Assembly: GCA_025128135.1 (NCBI GenBank) | Contig: JAHLYW010000013.1 | Location: forward strand, 1 to 59,186 | Direction of reading: 5' to 3' | DNA from: Synechococcus sp. CS-1325 | GTDB taxonomy: Bacteria > Cyanobacteriota > Cyanobacteriia > PCC-6307 > Cyanobiaceae | DNA: 59,186 bases | Shown: positions 21,001 to 31,633 of the stretch, in pieces | How positions within the stretch are numbered: position 1 is the first letter of the stretch | Layout of the letters: every line of letters starts with the position of its first letter | Program-made: the position numbers and the translations under genes | The notes under the pieces: model-generated | Seen by the model: only the letters and a program-made list of their open reading frames with translations | Databases searched by the model: none | Told to the model about the DNA's origin: nothing

Positions 21001-22636
21001 CCAGGGGGCCAAGCCTGGCGAGGGCGGGCAGTTACCAGGCCCCAAAGTGGATGCCTACATCGCCTGGCTGCGCAACAGCAAGCCCGGCGTGGCACTGATT
21101 TCGCCTCCCCCCCATCACGACATCTATTCGATCGAGGATCTGGCCCAACTGATCCATGATCTCCATCAGGTCCATCCGGCCGCCAAGGTCTCGGTCAAGC
21201 TGGTGGCCGAGATCGGCATCGGCACCATCGCCGCAGGAGTGGCCAAGGCCAATGCCGACGTCATTCAGGTTTCCGGCCACGATGGTGGTACGGGGGCTTC
21301 GCCATTGAGCTCGATCAAGCATGCCGGCAGCCCCTGGGAACTGGGGCTCTCCGAAGTTCACCGCAGCCTCCTGGTCAATGGGCTGCGGGATCGCGTGCTG
21401 CTTCGCACCGATGGCGGCCTCAAGACCGGCTGGGACGTGGTGATGGCGGCCCTGCTGGGCGCCGAGGAGTATGGCTTCGGCTCGGTGGCGATGATCGCGG
21501 AGGGCTGCATCATGGCCCGCGTCTGTCACACCAACAATTGCCCTGTGGGGGTGGCCACCCAGAAGGAGGCGCTGCGCAAGCGTTTCACCGGTCTGCCGGA
21601 GCATGTGGTGAATTTCTTCCTCTACGTGGCCGAGGAGGTGCGTCAGCTGCTCAGCGTGCTCGGGGTGGCGCGGCTGGAGGAACTGATCGGCAGGAATGAC
21701 CTGCTCCGGCCGCGGGATGTGACCCTGGCCAAAACCGGTTCCCTTGATCTCAGCTGCCTGCTTGATCCCCTCCCCCACTCGGAGGATCGCAGCTGGCTGA
21801 AGCATCGGGCAGCAGCCCATGGCAATGGGCCGATTCTGGAAGATCTGCTGCTCGCCGATCCCGAGCTGATGGCCGCGATCGAAACCCATGGCCAGCTGAG
21901 CCGCACCCTGGCGATCGTCAACACTGATCGGAGTGTCTGTGCCCGCCTTGCCGGCGAGATCGCTTGCCGACACGGCAACGACGGCTTTTCAGGACGGCTT
22001 GAGCTTTGTTTCCAGGGGGCCGCCGGGCAAAGCTTCGGCGCGATGTTGCTCAAGGGCATGGAGGTGCGCTTGATCGGTGATGCCAACGACTACGTCGGCA
22101 AGGCGATGAATGGTGGACGTCTTGTCGTGGTGCCTCCGGCCGGTGGGAATGATCCCGGCAGCCAGGTGATTCTCGGCAACACCTGCCTGTACGGCGCCAC
22201 CGGCGGCGAACTGTTCGCCCTTGGTCGCGCCGGAGAGCGGTTCGCCGTGCGGAACAGTGGCGCAATGAGTGTCGTGGAGGGCAGCGGAGACCACTGCTGC
22301 GAATACATGACCGGTGGAATCGTGGTGATCCTTGGCAGCACCGGTCGCAACGTCGGTGCTGGCATGACCGGCGGGGTGGCCTTCCTGCTGGATGAACACG
22401 GGGACCTGGCGGGCCGCCTCAATTCTGAGACCCTCGCCATGCACCCTCTTGACACGCTTGAGCAGGAGGCCCTGCTCAAGCCCCTGCTGGCTTCCCACCT
22501 AGAGCTGACCGGCAGCCGCAGAGCGGCCGAAATCCTGGCCAACTGGCCCCAGTGGCGCGGTCGCTTCAAAGTTCTGGTCCCGCCGAGTGAACTGGCCAGG
22601 CTTGGCCTCTCCGAACGGGTCAAGGTGGCGGTTTAA
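18044..22636 (+). CDS. gltB/glsF: Glutamate synthase large subunit, probably ferredoxin-dependent
   Basis: A 1530-residue enzyme that transfers the glutamine amide to 2-oxoglutarate to form two glutamates. Class II glutamine amidotransferase domain: catalytic Cys27 in DACGVGF, so 26 residues are probably removed; the [10 protein letters not shown] and GHNGEINT blocks follow. The FMN-binding synthase domain carries [19 protein letters not shown] and the [3Fe-4S] cysteines Cys1155, Cys1161 and Cys1166 ([12 protein letters not shown]). The C-terminal GXGXG beta-helix contains GGRLVVVPP and [11 protein letters not shown]. With no small subunit next to it, ferredoxin-GOGAT (GlsF) is more likely than the NADH form. 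Its TAA is interleaved with the lipA stop in TTAA. Confidence 0.93.
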   Translation: MPLSSSPHWPHCDSPAPAAVAGEKDACGVGFLAQLSGEASHRLLQQALHGLSCMEHRGGCGGDSDSGDGAGILCGIPWDYLETVWPETASVAPARRGLAMLFLPADPERLQQAHQFCEQAALMLGLRSVGWRSVPVDPAVLGPLARQTAPVIQQWLVEAEVEADALEALLFRCRRRVGDLVREAWGPGPSDLYFASFSGRTIVYKGMVRSEVLQAFYGDLRDQRFAVSFAVYHRRFSTNTLPRWPLAQPMRMLGHNGEINTLLGNLNWARAAESHLDAAWGEAAVDLKPVVNAAFSDSANLDAMLELMVRSGRPITDSLLTLVPEAFRQQPELDGRPEVQAFYEYSACLQEPWDGPALLVFSDGRSVGASLDRNGLRPARYCITSDGLVVMGSETGVVAIEESRIVEKGRLGPGQMLAVDLENGRLLKNWQVKEQVASRHPYGAWLQEHRRSLQAQPWQITTVMGELDLLRHQTAFGFTAEDQDLVIEEMAGQGKEPTYCMGDDIPLAVLSSRPHLLYDYFKQRFAQVTNPPIDPLREELVMSLEMHLGRRGSALRPEPASASMLHLDTPVLNEQELLCLGQQGLATVTLSTLYSILDGPVGLEQAVERLCLDAEAAVRAGQQILVLSDRAEAGLAATRSYIPPLLAVGAVHHHLLQLRLRLHCSLVVDTAQCWSTHQLACLIGFGASAVCPWLTWETTRHWLEHPRTQSQMERGKLPRLDVAAAQANVRKALEAGLRKILSKIGISLLASYQGAQIFEAIGIGADLIERAFKGTTSRIAGMSFTDLARETLVFHAKAFPELHRTKLEFMGFVQYRTGGEFHLNSPEMAKALHAAVTAGPGYDHFSTYQTLLKHRPVTALRDLLEFRSAATPLPIEQVESVESICSRFCTGGMSLGALSREAHEVLAVAMNRIGGKSNSGEGGEDPARFHLLQDVDPEGFSPTLPTIRGLRNGDSANSAIKQIASGRFGVTPAYLRSARQLEIKVAQGAKPGEGGQLPGPKVDAYIAWLRNSKPGVALISPPPHHDIYSIEDLAQLIHDLHQVHPAAKVSVKLVAEIGIGTIAAGVAKANADVIQVSGHDGGTGASPLSSIKHAGSPWELGLSEVHRSLLVNGLRDRVLLRTDGGLKTGWDVVMAALLGAEEYGFGSVAMIAEGCIMARVCHTNNCPVGVATQKEALRKRFTGLPEHVVNFFLYVAEEVRQLLSVLGVARLEELIGRNDLLRPRDVTLAKTGSLDLSCLLDPLPHSEDRSWLKHRAAAHGNGPILEDLLLADPELMAAIETHGQLSRTLAIVNTDRSVCARLAGEIACRHGNDGFSGRLELCFQGAAGQSFGAMLLKGMEVRLIGDANDYVGKAMNGGRLVVVPPAGGNDPGSQVILGNTCLYGATGGELFALGRAGERFAVRNSGAMSVVEGSGDHCCEYMTGGIVVILGSTGRNVGAGMTGGVAFLLDEHGDLAGRLNSETLAMHPLDTLEQEALLKPLLASHLELTGSRRAAEILANWPQWRGRFKVLVPPSELARLGLSERVKVAV

Positions 22637-23502
22637 CGGGGGTGTTCCCGCATCAGCCGGCGTACTTCGCCGGCGTGATAGCTGCTGCGGGTGAGCGGCG
22701 AACTGACCACCTGCAGGAAGCCCAGCTGCTGTTCGCCGTGGCGGCGGAACTGCTCAAACTGTTCAGGGGTCACAAAGCGCTGCACCGGCAGATGCCTGGG
22801 CCCCGGGGACAGATATTGCCCGATCGTGATGATGTCGACCTGATTGCTGTTCAGATCGTTGAGCACCGCGAGCACCTCTTCGTCGGTTTCCCCCAACCCA
22901 ACCATCAGCCCCGACTTCGTGTAGGCGCGGGGCCAGTCGGCGCTCACCCGGTTCAGAAGCTCCAGGGAGCGCTCGTACTCTCCCTGGGGTCTGGCCTGGC
23001 GGTAGAGCCGCGGCACCGTTTCGATGTTGTGATTGAGCACATCGGGGCTGGCCGCCATGACGGCGGCGAGGGCACTCCAGTTGCCGCAGAAATCCGGGAT
23101 CAACAGCTCGATCGTTGTGAACCCGGAGCGGCGACGCACCTGGTCGATGCAGGCCACGAACTGGCTGGCGCCTCCATCGGCAAGATCGTCGCGGTTGACC
23201 GAGGTGATCACGACATGGCTCAGGCCCAGCCGCGCCACGGCCTCACCGAGTCGTTCGGGTTCGCTGGGATCAAGCCCCCGCACGCTCTTGTCGAAATCGA
23301 TGTCGCAATAGGGGCAGGCGCGGGTGCAGCCCGGACCCATGATCAGGAACGTGGCGGTGCCACCGGCGAAGCATTCGCCGATGTTCGGGCAACTGGCCTC
23401 CTGGCAGACCGTGTTGAGGTTCAGGTCCTTGAGCAGATCGGCCACGGCACCGATGCGCTCCCGTTGGGGGGCCTTGACACGCAGCCAGTCGGGTTTGAGC
23501 AA
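22633..23502 (-). CDS. lipA: Lipoyl synthase
   Basis: A 289-residue radical SAM enzyme that inserts two sulfurs into octanoyl chains on lipoyl domains. The auxiliary cluster motif is [12 protein letters not shown] and the radical SAM motif is CTRACPYC; the C-terminal [13 protein letters not shown] supplies the conserved serine of the auxiliary cluster. The start is a TTG at 23502, because the frame upstream has no ATG, GTG or TTG before the family N-terminus [10 protein letters not shown]. Convergent with the glutamate synthase gene, overlapping it by 4 bases. Confidence 0.95.
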   Translation of the reverse strand: MLKPDWLRVKAPQRERIGAVADLLKDLNLNTVCQEASCPNIGECFAGGTATFLIMGPGCTRACPYCDIDFDKSVRGLDPSEPERLGEAVARLGLSHVVITSVNRDDLADGGASQFVACIDQVRRRSGFTTIELLIPDFCGNWSALAAVMAASPDVLNHNIETVPRLYRQARPQGEYERSLELLNRVSADWPRAYTKSGLMVGLGETDEEVLAVLNDLNSNQVDIITIGQYLSPGPRHLPVQRFVTPEQFEQFRRHGEQQLGFLQVVSSPLTRSSYHAGEVRRLMREHPR

Positions 23503-23578
23503 GAGCCGAAGGCCTCTGCCAAGCGGGTAGCCAAGAATGTAGGAGCTGCTGCTGGCTGATCGCCTAAGCTCAAATCAG

Positions 23579-23652
23579 CGGGATGTGGCGCAGCTTGGTA
23601 GCGCACTTCGTTCGGGACGAAGGGGCCGCAGGTTCGAATCCTGTCATCCCGA
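23579..23652 (+). tRNA. trnP: tRNA-Pro (anticodon CGG)
   Basis: A 74-base cloverleaf: acceptor CGGGATG pairs with CATCCCG, the discriminator is A at 23652, the D-arm GCGCAGCTTGGTAGCGC, the anticodon stem CTTCG/CGAAG with loop TTCGGGA (anticodon CGG, codon CCG), and the T-arm GCAGGTTCGAATCCTGT. The 3' CCA is not encoded. Confidence 0.96.
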
Positions 23653-23695
23653 TTCAGCACCGCTGAGCCAGTGGTTTGCGGCAAGAACACTCCGC

Positions 23696-25471
23696 TCAAC
23701 GGAGCTCCGCACCCGGGTATCCACGGGGAGTCACCATCTTCCCGTCCACCAGCCGGGTGGTGCTGTTCCCCACCAGCACAAGGCTCAGCATGTCGACCTG
23801 CTCCAGGGGCAGATCCTCCAGAACGTGGAGGCTCACCTGTTCCCCTGCTCTGCCCAGTTGCCTGGCGAGCACCACGGGAATCCGGCCGGAGCGTCCCTCG
23901 CTCAACAGCGCCATCGCCCTGGCCAGCTGCCAGTCGCGGCCGAGCGAGCGGGGGTTGTAGAGCGCCACAACGAAATCTCCCGCCGCCGCTGCCCTCAGCC
24001 GCTGCTCGATCGTTGCCCAGGGGGTGAGCCGATCGCTCAGGCTGATCGTGCAGAAATCATGCATCAGTGGTGCCCCGGCGCGAGCCGCGGCCAGCTGAAG
24101 GGCCGAGACGCCTGGATGCACCGTGAACCCCGGCCTGTTCTCGCCGGTCAGCTCCAGCCATTGTTCCAGGGCCAGGCCGGCCATGCCGTAGATCCCGCTT
24201 TCACCGGAGGAGACCAGCGCCACCGTCAGCCCCTGGCAAGCCAGTTCAACGGCCAGCGCACAGCGCTGGCGCTCCTGGGTGAGCTGGCCATCACAGCGCA
24301 GTTGATCCGACCGGCGCAGGGGTTCGAGCAGATCCAGATAAAGGCCATAGCCCACCCAGATCGTGCTCTCGGCCAGGGCGCGGCGGGCGGCGGGGGTCAG
24401 CAGGTCGAGGCGGCCGGGCCCGCTGCCGATCAGGTGGAGCTGTCCCTGGCCTGGTGCCCATTGCACCGCAGCCATACCAACGGCCAGGGTGGCTGCACCC
24501 CGCTCGAAGTCCCTGGCGTGTTCAATCCGCTTGGCGGCCAGCAGCGTTCCCTGTGGACCGGCCGCCAGCAGGGCGGCGGCCTCCGCCACGCTGGCGGTTC
24601 CCATTTCCTTTCGGACAGCGTCCGAGGGAGTGGGAACAACCACGGGGGCAAGCTCCTCCGCCTTGAAGAGCCGCAGCGGCCATTGTCTTTGCTCGGCAAG
24701 GGCCAGCAGGGCTGGCTCATCGCCTTTGCGATCCACGCTGGCCAGCCCAGCCACAGCTTCCGGTGCGAGCTGCTGGCGTTCCAGGGCCTGATCGACCACC
24801 CGCTCCAGCAGGCTGAGGCTGGTATGCCGCTCACAGCCGATTCCGAGCCAGAGGGACGGCGGATGCCAGCGGCAGCCATCGCCAAGCCGGTGGCTGATCA
24901 CCAGGGACGAAGTGTCCTCCAGGCAGCCTTCGGCATCCGCCTGCCCGGCTGCCGCCGCTTCCAGGTTCTTCCACAGGGTCAGCCCGGTCTCCTGGATGAT
25001 CAGAGGTAGCTGCCCCTTTGCCGCCGCCTTCATCAGGGCATCCCAGGGGCCCCGTCCCCGTCGCCAGCCCCAACCGAGCCCGAAGCTGTCGAGCGCGAGC
25101 CGCCCTGTGCCGCTGCTTGAGCCGGTCAATACCGCCTGGCCGCCCAGCAGGGCAGCCACCTGTTGGCTGAAGGCTTCGCCGCCCGCCCAGTGTCCCCCCA
25201 GCAGGGGAATCACAAATCGGCCGGCTGGATCGACCACCACCACCGCCGGATCCAGGTGCTTGCCCTTGAGCAGGGGGGCGATCAGACGGGCGATCGCTCC
25301 GCAGGCTCCAACCGCCACGAAGGCGGCGCTGCTGTCCCAGTGCTCCGCCAGAAAGGCCGCCACCGGGGTTTCCGGGGGAGCAAGCTGAACCAGTCGAGCC
25401 TGCTGCAGTTGGCCGAGCACCGAAGCACTGGCTGGACTGAGTCCCAGGCCCCAACAGTTGGGATCAGTCAT
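23696..25471 (-). CDS. cbiG-cobJ: CbiG-CobJ fusion: cobalt-precorrin-5A hydrolase / precorrin-3B C17-methyltransferase
   Basis: A 591-residue two-domain cobalamin-biosynthesis protein. Residues 1 to about 335 resemble CbiG (FVAVGACGAIARLIAPLL, IGCERHTSLSLLERVV, LASVDRKGDEPAL). From about 350 a tetrapyrrole methylase domain (CobJ/CbiH) begins with HLIGSGPGRLDLLTPAARRAL and contains VSSGESGIYGMAG, VHPGVSALQLAAARAGAPL and FVVALYNPRS. CbiH/CobJ contracts the ring and CbiG opens the delta-lactone, two adjacent steps. The ATG at 25471 overlaps the stop of the upstream gene by 8 bases. No other cob gene lies in this window. Confidence 0.9.
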   Translation of the reverse strand: MTDPNCWGLGLSPASASVLGQLQQARLVQLAPPETPVAAFLAEHWDSSAAFVAVGACGAIARLIAPLLKGKHLDPAVVVVDPAGRFVIPLLGGHWAGGEAFSQQVAALLGGQAVLTGSSSGTGRLALDSFGLGWGWRRGRGPWDALMKAAAKGQLPLIIQETGLTLWKNLEAAAAGQADAEGCLEDTSSLVISHRLGDGCRWHPPSLWLGIGCERHTSLSLLERVVDQALERQQLAPEAVAGLASVDRKGDEPALLALAEQRQWPLRLFKAEELAPVVVPTPSDAVRKEMGTASVAEAAALLAAGPQGTLLAAKRIEHARDFERGAATLAVGMAAVQWAPGQGQLHLIGSGPGRLDLLTPAARRALAESTIWVGYGLYLDLLEPLRRSDQLRCDGQLTQERQRCALAVELACQGLTVALVSSGESGIYGMAGLALEQWLELTGENRPGFTVHPGVSALQLAAARAGAPLMHDFCTISLSDRLTPWATIEQRLRAAAAGDFVVALYNPRSLGRDWQLARAMALLSEGRSGRIPVVLARQLGRAGEQVSLHVLEDLPLEQVDMLSLVLVGNSTTRLVDGKMVTPRGYPGAELR

Positions 25472-26669
25472 GGGGCGAGCTGGCAGCGAGGGGTTCAGGC
25501 TCATCGTCCTGGACTGAAGAGGGGGCTGAAGAGGGGGTGGGCTCTGGATCAGGCACCAGCTGATCCGCCTCAGCCTGGCTCTCCTCCGGCTCTATCGGCT
25601 CGGCTGCATCGCCTTCCTGCTCGGCAGCCATCTGATCGGCATCGTTCAGGTTGCTTGTGGCAAGCATGGCGGTGGGCTCCAAGGCCGGCGCAGGGGTCCG
25701 CCCGAGCCTCTGATCGAGTTCCTGATCCGTCAGTTTGCCCTGCTGCCAACGGTTGCCGCCGGCAGCAAGGGTGACCTCACGCACAAGGCTGTTGAACGGT
25801 GGATTGAGCGGTTCCCCCAGGCCATCGAGCAGTTCCAGCTGCAACGCATTGGCACCCGGCCTGAGCCCCTTCAGCCACAGCGTTGCCTGCTGGTCGGTCA
25901 GGAAGCTGTCGCCATTGACTGTGACCCGCAGCAGCCACTGGCGATCGTCCCCGCGCAGATGCTGCAGGGGCGCGTCCAGCAGGAGCCAGTCGATCGGAAC
26001 GGGCTCAGCCATCGGCCAGTCGACGGGAATCGCGCTGATCAGCTGGGCAGATCCCGGTGGGGGAAGTTGCAAGGGATTCGCGGCCACCCGATGCAGCCGG
26101 ATCTGGCGGAAGCCCCCACGGGACTTGACCGCTTCACCCCAGGGCCGGGCTGCGTAGACCGTCAACCGGTGGCTGCCCGGGCTGAGTGGTTCCATCGGCA
26201 CCTGCAGGGAGACAGGGCCGCTGCCATCGCCCTGCGGCTCGACGATTCGCCGCGGCGGCTGGTCATCCAGCTGAACCACCAGGTGGGGGCCGATGCCGAG
26301 GCTCCCGCCGCCACCGACCAGGGGCCAGTCGTCGAGGCTGAGCTGGAGTTCCCAGGGGCCTGACGGCAGCAGGGCGTCATCTTCCGGAGAAAGAATGCGC
26401 AGCTGGGGCTGCAGCTTGGCCAGCCGACCCTGAAGCTGCTGAACCGGCAGGGGAGGGGCCACTTCCTGCAACGCTCCCGAAGGCGGGGATGGGGAGAGAG
26501 CCTCTGCAGGAGGGGAGTTCGGCGGCCGCAGGCTCCATCCTCCGATCAGCAGCACAGCCAGACAGAGCAGCATCGCTCCGAGCCCCCGGGCCAGTCCGTT
26601 ACTCAGGTGCTGAGGAGGAGCTGGATGGCGAGGGTTGATCCATCGTTGTTGGAATAACAAAAGCGGCAA
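25464..26669 (-). CDS. Conserved-looking membrane-anchored protein of unknown function
   Basis: A 401-residue protein with one hydrophobic segment near the N-terminus (AMLLCLAVLLIGGW, about 32-45), a Pro/Ser-rich linker, a short region likely to form coiled-coil (VQQLQGRLAKLQPQL), a beta-rich middle reminiscent of immunoglobulin-like domains (PLSPGSHRLTVYAARPWG, LRPGANALQLELLD), and a very acidic Glu/Pro/Asp-rich tail. I do not recognise a named family. The start is uncertain: TTG at 26669 is used here, but an ATG at 26573 would begin directly at the hydrophobic segment. It overlaps the cbiG-cobJ gene by 8 bases and diverges from psaA. Confidence 0.6.
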   Translation of the reverse strand: MPLLLFQQRWINPRHPAPPQHLSNGLARGLGAMLLCLAVLLIGGWSLRPPNSPPAEALSPSPPSGALQEVAPPLPVQQLQGRLAKLQPQLRILSPEDDALLPSGPWELQLSLDDWPLVGGGGSLGIGPHLVVQLDDQPPRRIVEPQGDGSGPVSLQVPMEPLSPGSHRLTVYAARPWGEAVKSRGGFRQIRLHRVAANPLQLPPPGSAQLISAIPVDWPMAEPVPIDWLLLDAPLQHLRGDDRQWLLRVTVNGDSFLTDQQATLWLKGLRPGANALQLELLDGLGEPLNPPFNSLVREVTLAAGGNRWQQGKLTDQELDQRLGRTPAPALEPTAMLATSNLNDADQMAAEQEGDAAEPIEPEESQAEADQLVPDPEPTPSSAPSSVQDDEPEPLAASSPHD

Positions 26670-26987
26670 TGAATACCAGGACTCAGTGTTAAGTATCCCC
26701 TGCCAGAGCCCAGTCTCTGACAGGGGTGCCGCTGGATTGAACCTTTGTTACTTCCCTGCCGAAGGGCCTGAAACTCACCCCTATACTTCCGCCAGCGGTC
26801 CCTTCTTTGGGGCTTCAGCTCCAGTTGTGGCAAGGGGTTTCGGCTTTTCGCCGGGTCCTTGCCTTCCTGGTTTCCGTGGTGTCGGTGGGCTTGTTCCGCC
26901 CCGCCATGTGACCCACCGGTCCAGGTTTCCCGCCTGTGCCGGAGGGGTGGACCTCCACCTCGATCCCGTCCCTCGAGGAACGTCTCG
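26670..26987 (+). promoter_or_regulatory. psaA promoter and long 5' leader
   Basis: This 318-base gap has no gene. TATACT at 26782-26787 is a good -10 hexamer with no matching -35. GTTACTTC (26747-26754) just upstream resembles one half of an RpaB-type HLR1 element. Transcription from about 26794 would give a leader of about 194 bases, close to the roughly 198-base leader of one psaA promoter described in Synechocystis. The promoter assignment is inference. Confidence 0.5.
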
Positions 26988-29291
26988 ATGACCATCAGCC
27001 CACCAGAGCGTGGGACAAAGGCAAAGGTCTCCGTCGACCGGAACCCAGTTCCCGTCGATTTCGATGTGCTCGGCAAGCCCGGCCACTTCGATCGCACCCT
27101 CGCCAAAGGTCCCAAAACCACCACCTGGGTTTGGAACCTCCACGCCAACGCTCACGATTTCGACAGCCACACGAGCGATCTTGAGGAGGTCTCCCGGAAG
27201 ATCTTCAGCGCTCACTTCGGCCATCTGGCCGTCATCTTCATCTGGTTGAGCGGCGCCTTCTATCACGGTGCCCGCTTCTCCAACTACACCGGTTGGTTGG
27301 CCGACCCCCTGCACGTCAAACCCAGTGCTCAGGTGGTGTGGCCGATCTTCGGTCAGGAAATTCTCAATGCCGATGTGGGTGCCGGCTTCCACGGCATCCA
27401 GATCACTTCAGGTCTCTTCCATGTGTGGAGAGCCTGGGGCTTCACCAGCGAATTCCAGTTGCTCTGCACAGCAATCGGTGCCCTGGTGATGGCTGGCCTC
27501 ATGCTTAACGCAGGGGTTTTCCACTATCACAAGGCAGCCCCCAAGCTGGAGTGGTTCCAGAACGTTGAGTCCATGCTCAACCACCATCTGGCCGGTCTGC
27601 TGGGTCTTGGCTCCCTGTCCTGGACAGGGCACCTTCTGCATGTGTCGCTGCCCACAACCCAGTTGATGGATGCCATCGACGCCGGCAAACCGCTGGTGCT
27701 GAATGGCAAAACCATTGCCTCCGTGGCGGACATTCCCCTTCCCCATGAGTTTCTCAACCAGGATCTGATCGCTCAGCTCTTCCCTGGTTTTGGGGCGGGT
27801 CTCTCCCCATTCTTCTCCGGTAACTGGGCCGCCTACAGCGATTTCCTCACCTTCAAAGGTGGTCTGAATCCTGTCACCGGCAGCCTCTGGATGACCGACA
27901 TCGCCCATCACCACCTGGCGATCGCCGTTCTCTTCATCATCGCCGGCCACCAATACCGGACCAACTGGGGGATCGGTCACAGCATCAAGGAGATCCTTGA
28001 GGGTCAGAAGGGTGATCCCCTGCTGTTCCCTGCACCGAAAGGTCACGATGGCCTGTTCGAGTTCATGACCACTTCCTGGCATGCCCAGCTGGCCGTGAAT
28101 CTCGCCTTGCTTGGCTCGCTGAGCATCATCGTGGCGCATCACATGTATGCGATGCCTCCCTATCCCTATATCGGGATTGATTACCCAACGCAGTTATCGC
28201 TCTTCACCCACCACATGTGGATCGGCGGTTTCATCATCGTTGGAGCTGGCGCCCACGCGGCGATCGCACTCATCCGCGATTACGACCCGGCCAAGCACAT
28301 CGACAACGTGCTCGATCGGGTTCTCAAGGCCAGAGATGCCCTGATCAGCCACCTCAACTGGGTCTGCATCTTCCTTGGCTTCCACAGCTTCGGTCTGTAC
28401 ATCCACAACGACACGATGCGTGCTCTGGGACGTCCCCAGGACATGTTCAGTGACTCGGCCATTCAGCTGCAACCTGTCTTCGCCCAATGGATTCAGGGTC
28501 TGCACGCCGCAGCGGCCGGCACCACGGCGCCCAATGCACTCTCCGGAGTCAGCGAGGTGTTCAACGGTGCTGTCGTCGCTGTCGGAGGCAAAGTGGCTGC
28601 CGGTCCGATCCCTCTGGGTACGGCCGATTTCATGGTGCACCACATCCATGCCTTCACGATCCACGTCACCGTGCTGATCCTGCTGAAGGGTGTGCTGTAC
28701 AGCCGCAGCTCCAGGCTCATCCCCGACAAGGCCAACCTTGGTTTCCGGTTCCCCTGCGACGGCCCCGGCCGTGGCGGCACCTGCCAGGTTTCGGCATGGG
28801 ACCACGTGTTCCTTGGCCTGTTCTGGATGTACAACTCCATCTCCATCGTGATCTTCCACTTCAGCTGGAAGATGCAGAGCGATGTCTGGGGAACCGTCAA
28901 CGCGGACGGCACCGTCCAGCACATCACCAACGGCAACTTTGCCCAGAGCGCCATCACCATCAATGGTTGGCTGCGTGATTTCCTGTGGGCCCAGGCCGCT
29001 CAGGTGATCAACAGCTATGGCTCCTCTTCAAGTGCCTACGGATTGATGTTCCTGGGTGCCCACTTCGTCTGGGCCTTCAGCCTGATGTTCCTGTTCAGTG
29101 GCCGCGGCTACTGGCAAGAGCTGATTGAGTCCATCGTCTGGGCTCATAACAAGCTGAGAGTTGCACCTGCGATTCAACCGCGGGCGCTGAGCATCATCCA
29201 GGGTCGCGCCGTTGGCGTGGCTCACTATCTCCTGGGCGGTATCGCTACCACCTGGGCGTTCTTCCTGGCCCGACTTGTCGCGGTCGGCTGA
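26988..29291 (+). CDS. psaA: Photosystem I P700 chlorophyll a apoprotein A1
   Basis: 767-residue PsaA with 11 membrane helices. With PsaB it binds P700, A0, A1 and the shared [4Fe-4S] cluster FX; the FX loop reads [11 protein letters not shown]. Family blocks: [48 protein letters not shown] and the end [20 protein letters not shown]. The ATG at 26988 follows a GAGGAA ribosome-binding site; the open frame upstream has no similarity. Followed 20 bases later by psaB. Confidence 0.99.
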   Translation: MTISPPERGTKAKVSVDRNPVPVDFDVLGKPGHFDRTLAKGPKTTTWVWNLHANAHDFDSHTSDLEEVSRKIFSAHFGHLAVIFIWLSGAFYHGARFSNYTGWLADPLHVKPSAQVVWPIFGQEILNADVGAGFHGIQITSGLFHVWRAWGFTSEFQLLCTAIGALVMAGLMLNAGVFHYHKAAPKLEWFQNVESMLNHHLAGLLGLGSLSWTGHLLHVSLPTTQLMDAIDAGKPLVLNGKTIASVADIPLPHEFLNQDLIAQLFPGFGAGLSPFFSGNWAAYSDFLTFKGGLNPVTGSLWMTDIAHHHLAIAVLFIIAGHQYRTNWGIGHSIKEILEGQKGDPLLFPAPKGHDGLFEFMTTSWHAQLAVNLALLGSLSIIVAHHMYAMPPYPYIGIDYPTQLSLFTHHMWIGGFIIVGAGAHAAIALIRDYDPAKHIDNVLDRVLKARDALISHLNWVCIFLGFHSFGLYIHNDTMRALGRPQDMFSDSAIQLQPVFAQWIQGLHAAAAGTTAPNALSGVSEVFNGAVVAVGGKVAAGPIPLGTADFMVHHIHAFTIHVTVLILLKGVLYSRSSRLIPDKANLGFRFPCDGPGRGGTCQVSAWDHVFLGLFWMYNSISIVIFHFSWKMQSDVWGTVNADGTVQHITNGNFAQSAITINGWLRDFLWAQAAQVINSYGSSSSAYGLMFLGAHFVWAFSLMFLFSGRGYWQELIESIVWAHNKLRVAPAIQPRALSIIQGRAVGVAHYLLGGIATTWAFFLARLVAVG

Positions 29292-29311
29292 CCTCCTCCT
29301 GACCTTTCCAC

Positions 29312-31531
29312 ATGGCAACGAAATTTCCTTCGTTCAGCCAGGGTCTGGCACAGGACCCCACAACCCGCCGTATCTGGTACGGCATCGCCACGGCTCACGA
29401 CTTCGAGAGCCACGACGGAATGACGGAGGAGAAGCTTTACCAAAAGCTCTTCTCCACCCATTTCGGCCACCTGGCGATTATCGGCCTCTGGGTTTCTGGG
29501 AACCTGTTCCACATCGCCTGGCAGGGCAACTTTGAGCAGTGGGTCGCCGATCCGCTGCATGTCCGTCCCATCGCGCATGCGATCTGGGATCCTCACTTCG
29601 GCCAGGGGGCCATCACCGCCTTCACCCAGGCAGGTGCCACCTCCCCGGTGAACATTGCCTATTCAGGCTTGTATCACTGGTGGTACACGATCGGCATGAC
29701 CACCAATGCCGAGCTGTACCAGGGATCGATCTTCATGATGATCCTTTCGGCCTGGGCGCTGTTCGCCGGCTGGCTTCACCTCCAGCCCAAGTTCCGGCCT
29801 TCCCTGGCCTGGTTCAAGAACGCTGAATCCCGGCTGAACCATCACCTGGCTGTTCTGTTCGGCTTCAGTTCCATTGCCTGGACCGGTCACCTGGTCCACG
29901 TGGCCATCCCTGAGTCCCGCGGTCAGCATGTCGGTTGGGATAACTTCCTGAACGTTCTGCCCCACCCCGCCGGTCTTGCTCCGTTCTTCACCGGAAACTG
30001 GGGGGTCTACGCCGAAAATCCTGACACCGTCAACCAGATTTTTGGCAGCTCAGAGGGATCCGGCACAGCCATCCTCACTTTCCTCGGTGGTTTCCACCCC
30101 CAGACTGAGTCGCTCTGGCTCACGGACATTGCCCATCACCACCTGGCGATTGGTTGCATCTTCGTGATCGCTGGGCACATGTACCGCACCAATTTCGGGA
30201 TCGGTCATTCGATCCGGGAAATTCTGGAGGCCCACAATCCTCCCAAAGGCACTCCATTCGGTGGTGCCCTGGGTGCGGGCCATAAAGGGCTCTACGACAC
30301 GATCAACAACTCGCTGCACTTCCAGCTCGGTCTTGCTCTGGCTTCGCTCGGAGTGATCACCAGCCTGGTGGCCCAGCACATGTATGCGCTGCCGTCCTAT
30401 GCGTTCATCGCCAAGGACTACACAACCCAGGCGGCTCTTTATACCCACCACCAGTACATCGCCATCTTCCTGATGGTTGGTGCCTTTGCCCACGGTGCGA
30501 TCTTCTTCATCCGTGATTACGATCCTGAGGCCAACAAGAACAACGTTCTTGCTCGGATGCTTGATCACAAGGAAGCGATCATCAGCCACCTGAGCTGGGT
30601 ATCCCTGTTCCTCGGATTCCACACCCTCGGTCTCTACGTTCACAACGACGTGGTCGTGGCCTTTGGTACCCCCGAGAAGCAGATCCTGGTAGAGCCTGTC
30701 TTTGCCCAGTTCGTGCAAGCAGCAAGCGGAAAAGCCCTCTATGGCTTTGATGTCCTGCTCTCCAATCCTTCCAGTGCCGCCAGCCTGGCTTCGGCCAACA
30801 TCCCTGGTGATCACTTCTGGTTGGATGCCATCAATGGCAACACGGATGTGTTCCTCCCGATTGGCCCCGGTGACTTCCTTGTTCACCATGCCATCGCCCT
30901 GGGCCTTCACACCACCACGCTCATCCTGGTGAAGGGTGCGCTGGATGCCAGGGGTTCGAAGCTGATGCCCGACAAAAAGGACTTTGGCTACTCCTTCCCC
31001 TGTGATGGACCTGGCCGTGGTGGCACCTGCGACATCTCTGCCTGGGATGCTTTCTATCTCTCGGTTTTCTGGGCGTTGAACACGGTCGGTTGGGTCACCT
31101 TCTACTGGCACTGGAAGCACCTCGCCATCTGGCAGGGCAATGTGGCTCAGTTCAACGAATCCAGCACCTATCTGATGGGCTGGTTCCGCGACTACCTCTG
31201 GCTGAACAGTTCCCAGTTGATCAACGGGTACAACCCCTTCGGCACCAACAACCTGGCTGTGTGGGCCTGGATGTTCCTGTTCGGCCACCTTGTATGGGCC
31301 ACCGGCTTCATGTTCCTGATCTCCTGGAGAGGATATTGGCAGGAACTGATCGAAACCATTGTCTGGGCGCATCAGCGCACACCACTGGCCAACCTGGTTG
31401 GCTGGCGTGACAAGCCAGTGGCTCTCTCGATCGTTCAGGCTCGTGTGGTTGGGCTGGCTCACTTCTCAGTGGGCTACATCCTCACCTACGGTGCATTCCT
31501 GATCGCCTCTACCTCTGGCAAGTTCGGCTAA
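29312..31531 (+). CDS. psaB: Photosystem I P700 chlorophyll a apoprotein A2
   Basis: 739-residue PsaB, the partner of PsaA. The FX loop [14 protein letters not shown] is present, as are [48 protein letters not shown] and the end [20 protein letters not shown]. Co-transcribed with psaA. An intrinsic terminator lies at 31603-31628. Confidence 0.99.
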   Translation: MATKFPSFSQGLAQDPTTRRIWYGIATAHDFESHDGMTEEKLYQKLFSTHFGHLAIIGLWVSGNLFHIAWQGNFEQWVADPLHVRPIAHAIWDPHFGQGAITAFTQAGATSPVNIAYSGLYHWWYTIGMTTNAELYQGSIFMMILSAWALFAGWLHLQPKFRPSLAWFKNAESRLNHHLAVLFGFSSIAWTGHLVHVAIPESRGQHVGWDNFLNVLPHPAGLAPFFTGNWGVYAENPDTVNQIFGSSEGSGTAILTFLGGFHPQTESLWLTDIAHHHLAIGCIFVIAGHMYRTNFGIGHSIREILEAHNPPKGTPFGGALGAGHKGLYDTINNSLHFQLGLALASLGVITSLVAQHMYALPSYAFIAKDYTTQAALYTHHQYIAIFLMVGAFAHGAIFFIRDYDPEANKNNVLARMLDHKEAIISHLSWVSLFLGFHTLGLYVHNDVVVAFGTPEKQILVEPVFAQFVQAASGKALYGFDVLLSNPSSAASLASANIPGDHFWLDAINGNTDVFLPIGPGDFLVHHAIALGLHTTTLILVKGALDARGSKLMPDKKDFGYSFPCDGPGRGGTCDISAWDAFYLSVFWALNTVGWVTFYWHWKHLAIWQGNVAQFNESSTYLMGWFRDYLWLNSSQLINGYNPFGTNNLAVWAWMFLFGHLVWATGFMFLISWRGYWQELIETIVWAHQRTPLANLVGWRDKPVALSIVQARVVGLAHFSVGYILTYGAFLIASTSGKFG

Positions 31532-31602
31532 CCGTTTCTGCCAGTTCGATCGATCCGATCCACAGTTCAGCTTCCATTTCGAGGGACGTTCCTCCTCATT
31601 CA

Positions 31603-31628
31603 CCCCCGGCCTCGGTCGGGGGTTTTTT
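31603..31628 (+). terminator. psaAB intrinsic terminator
   Basis: CCCCCG (31603-31608) pairs with CGGGGG (31617-31622) around an 8-base loop and is followed by six T residues (31623-31628), 71 bases after the psaB stop. It ends five bases before the 3' end of the convergent RND gene. Confidence 0.9.
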
Positions 31629-31633
31629 GTTGC

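Noticed and set aside
23653..23695. Integrated element at the tRNA-Pro gene
   Set aside because: No integrase gene or repeated tRNA 3' end follows; the next gene is the ordinary cbiG-cobJ.
30050..31462. 470-codon open frame on the minus strand
   Set aside because: Antisense shadow of psaB.
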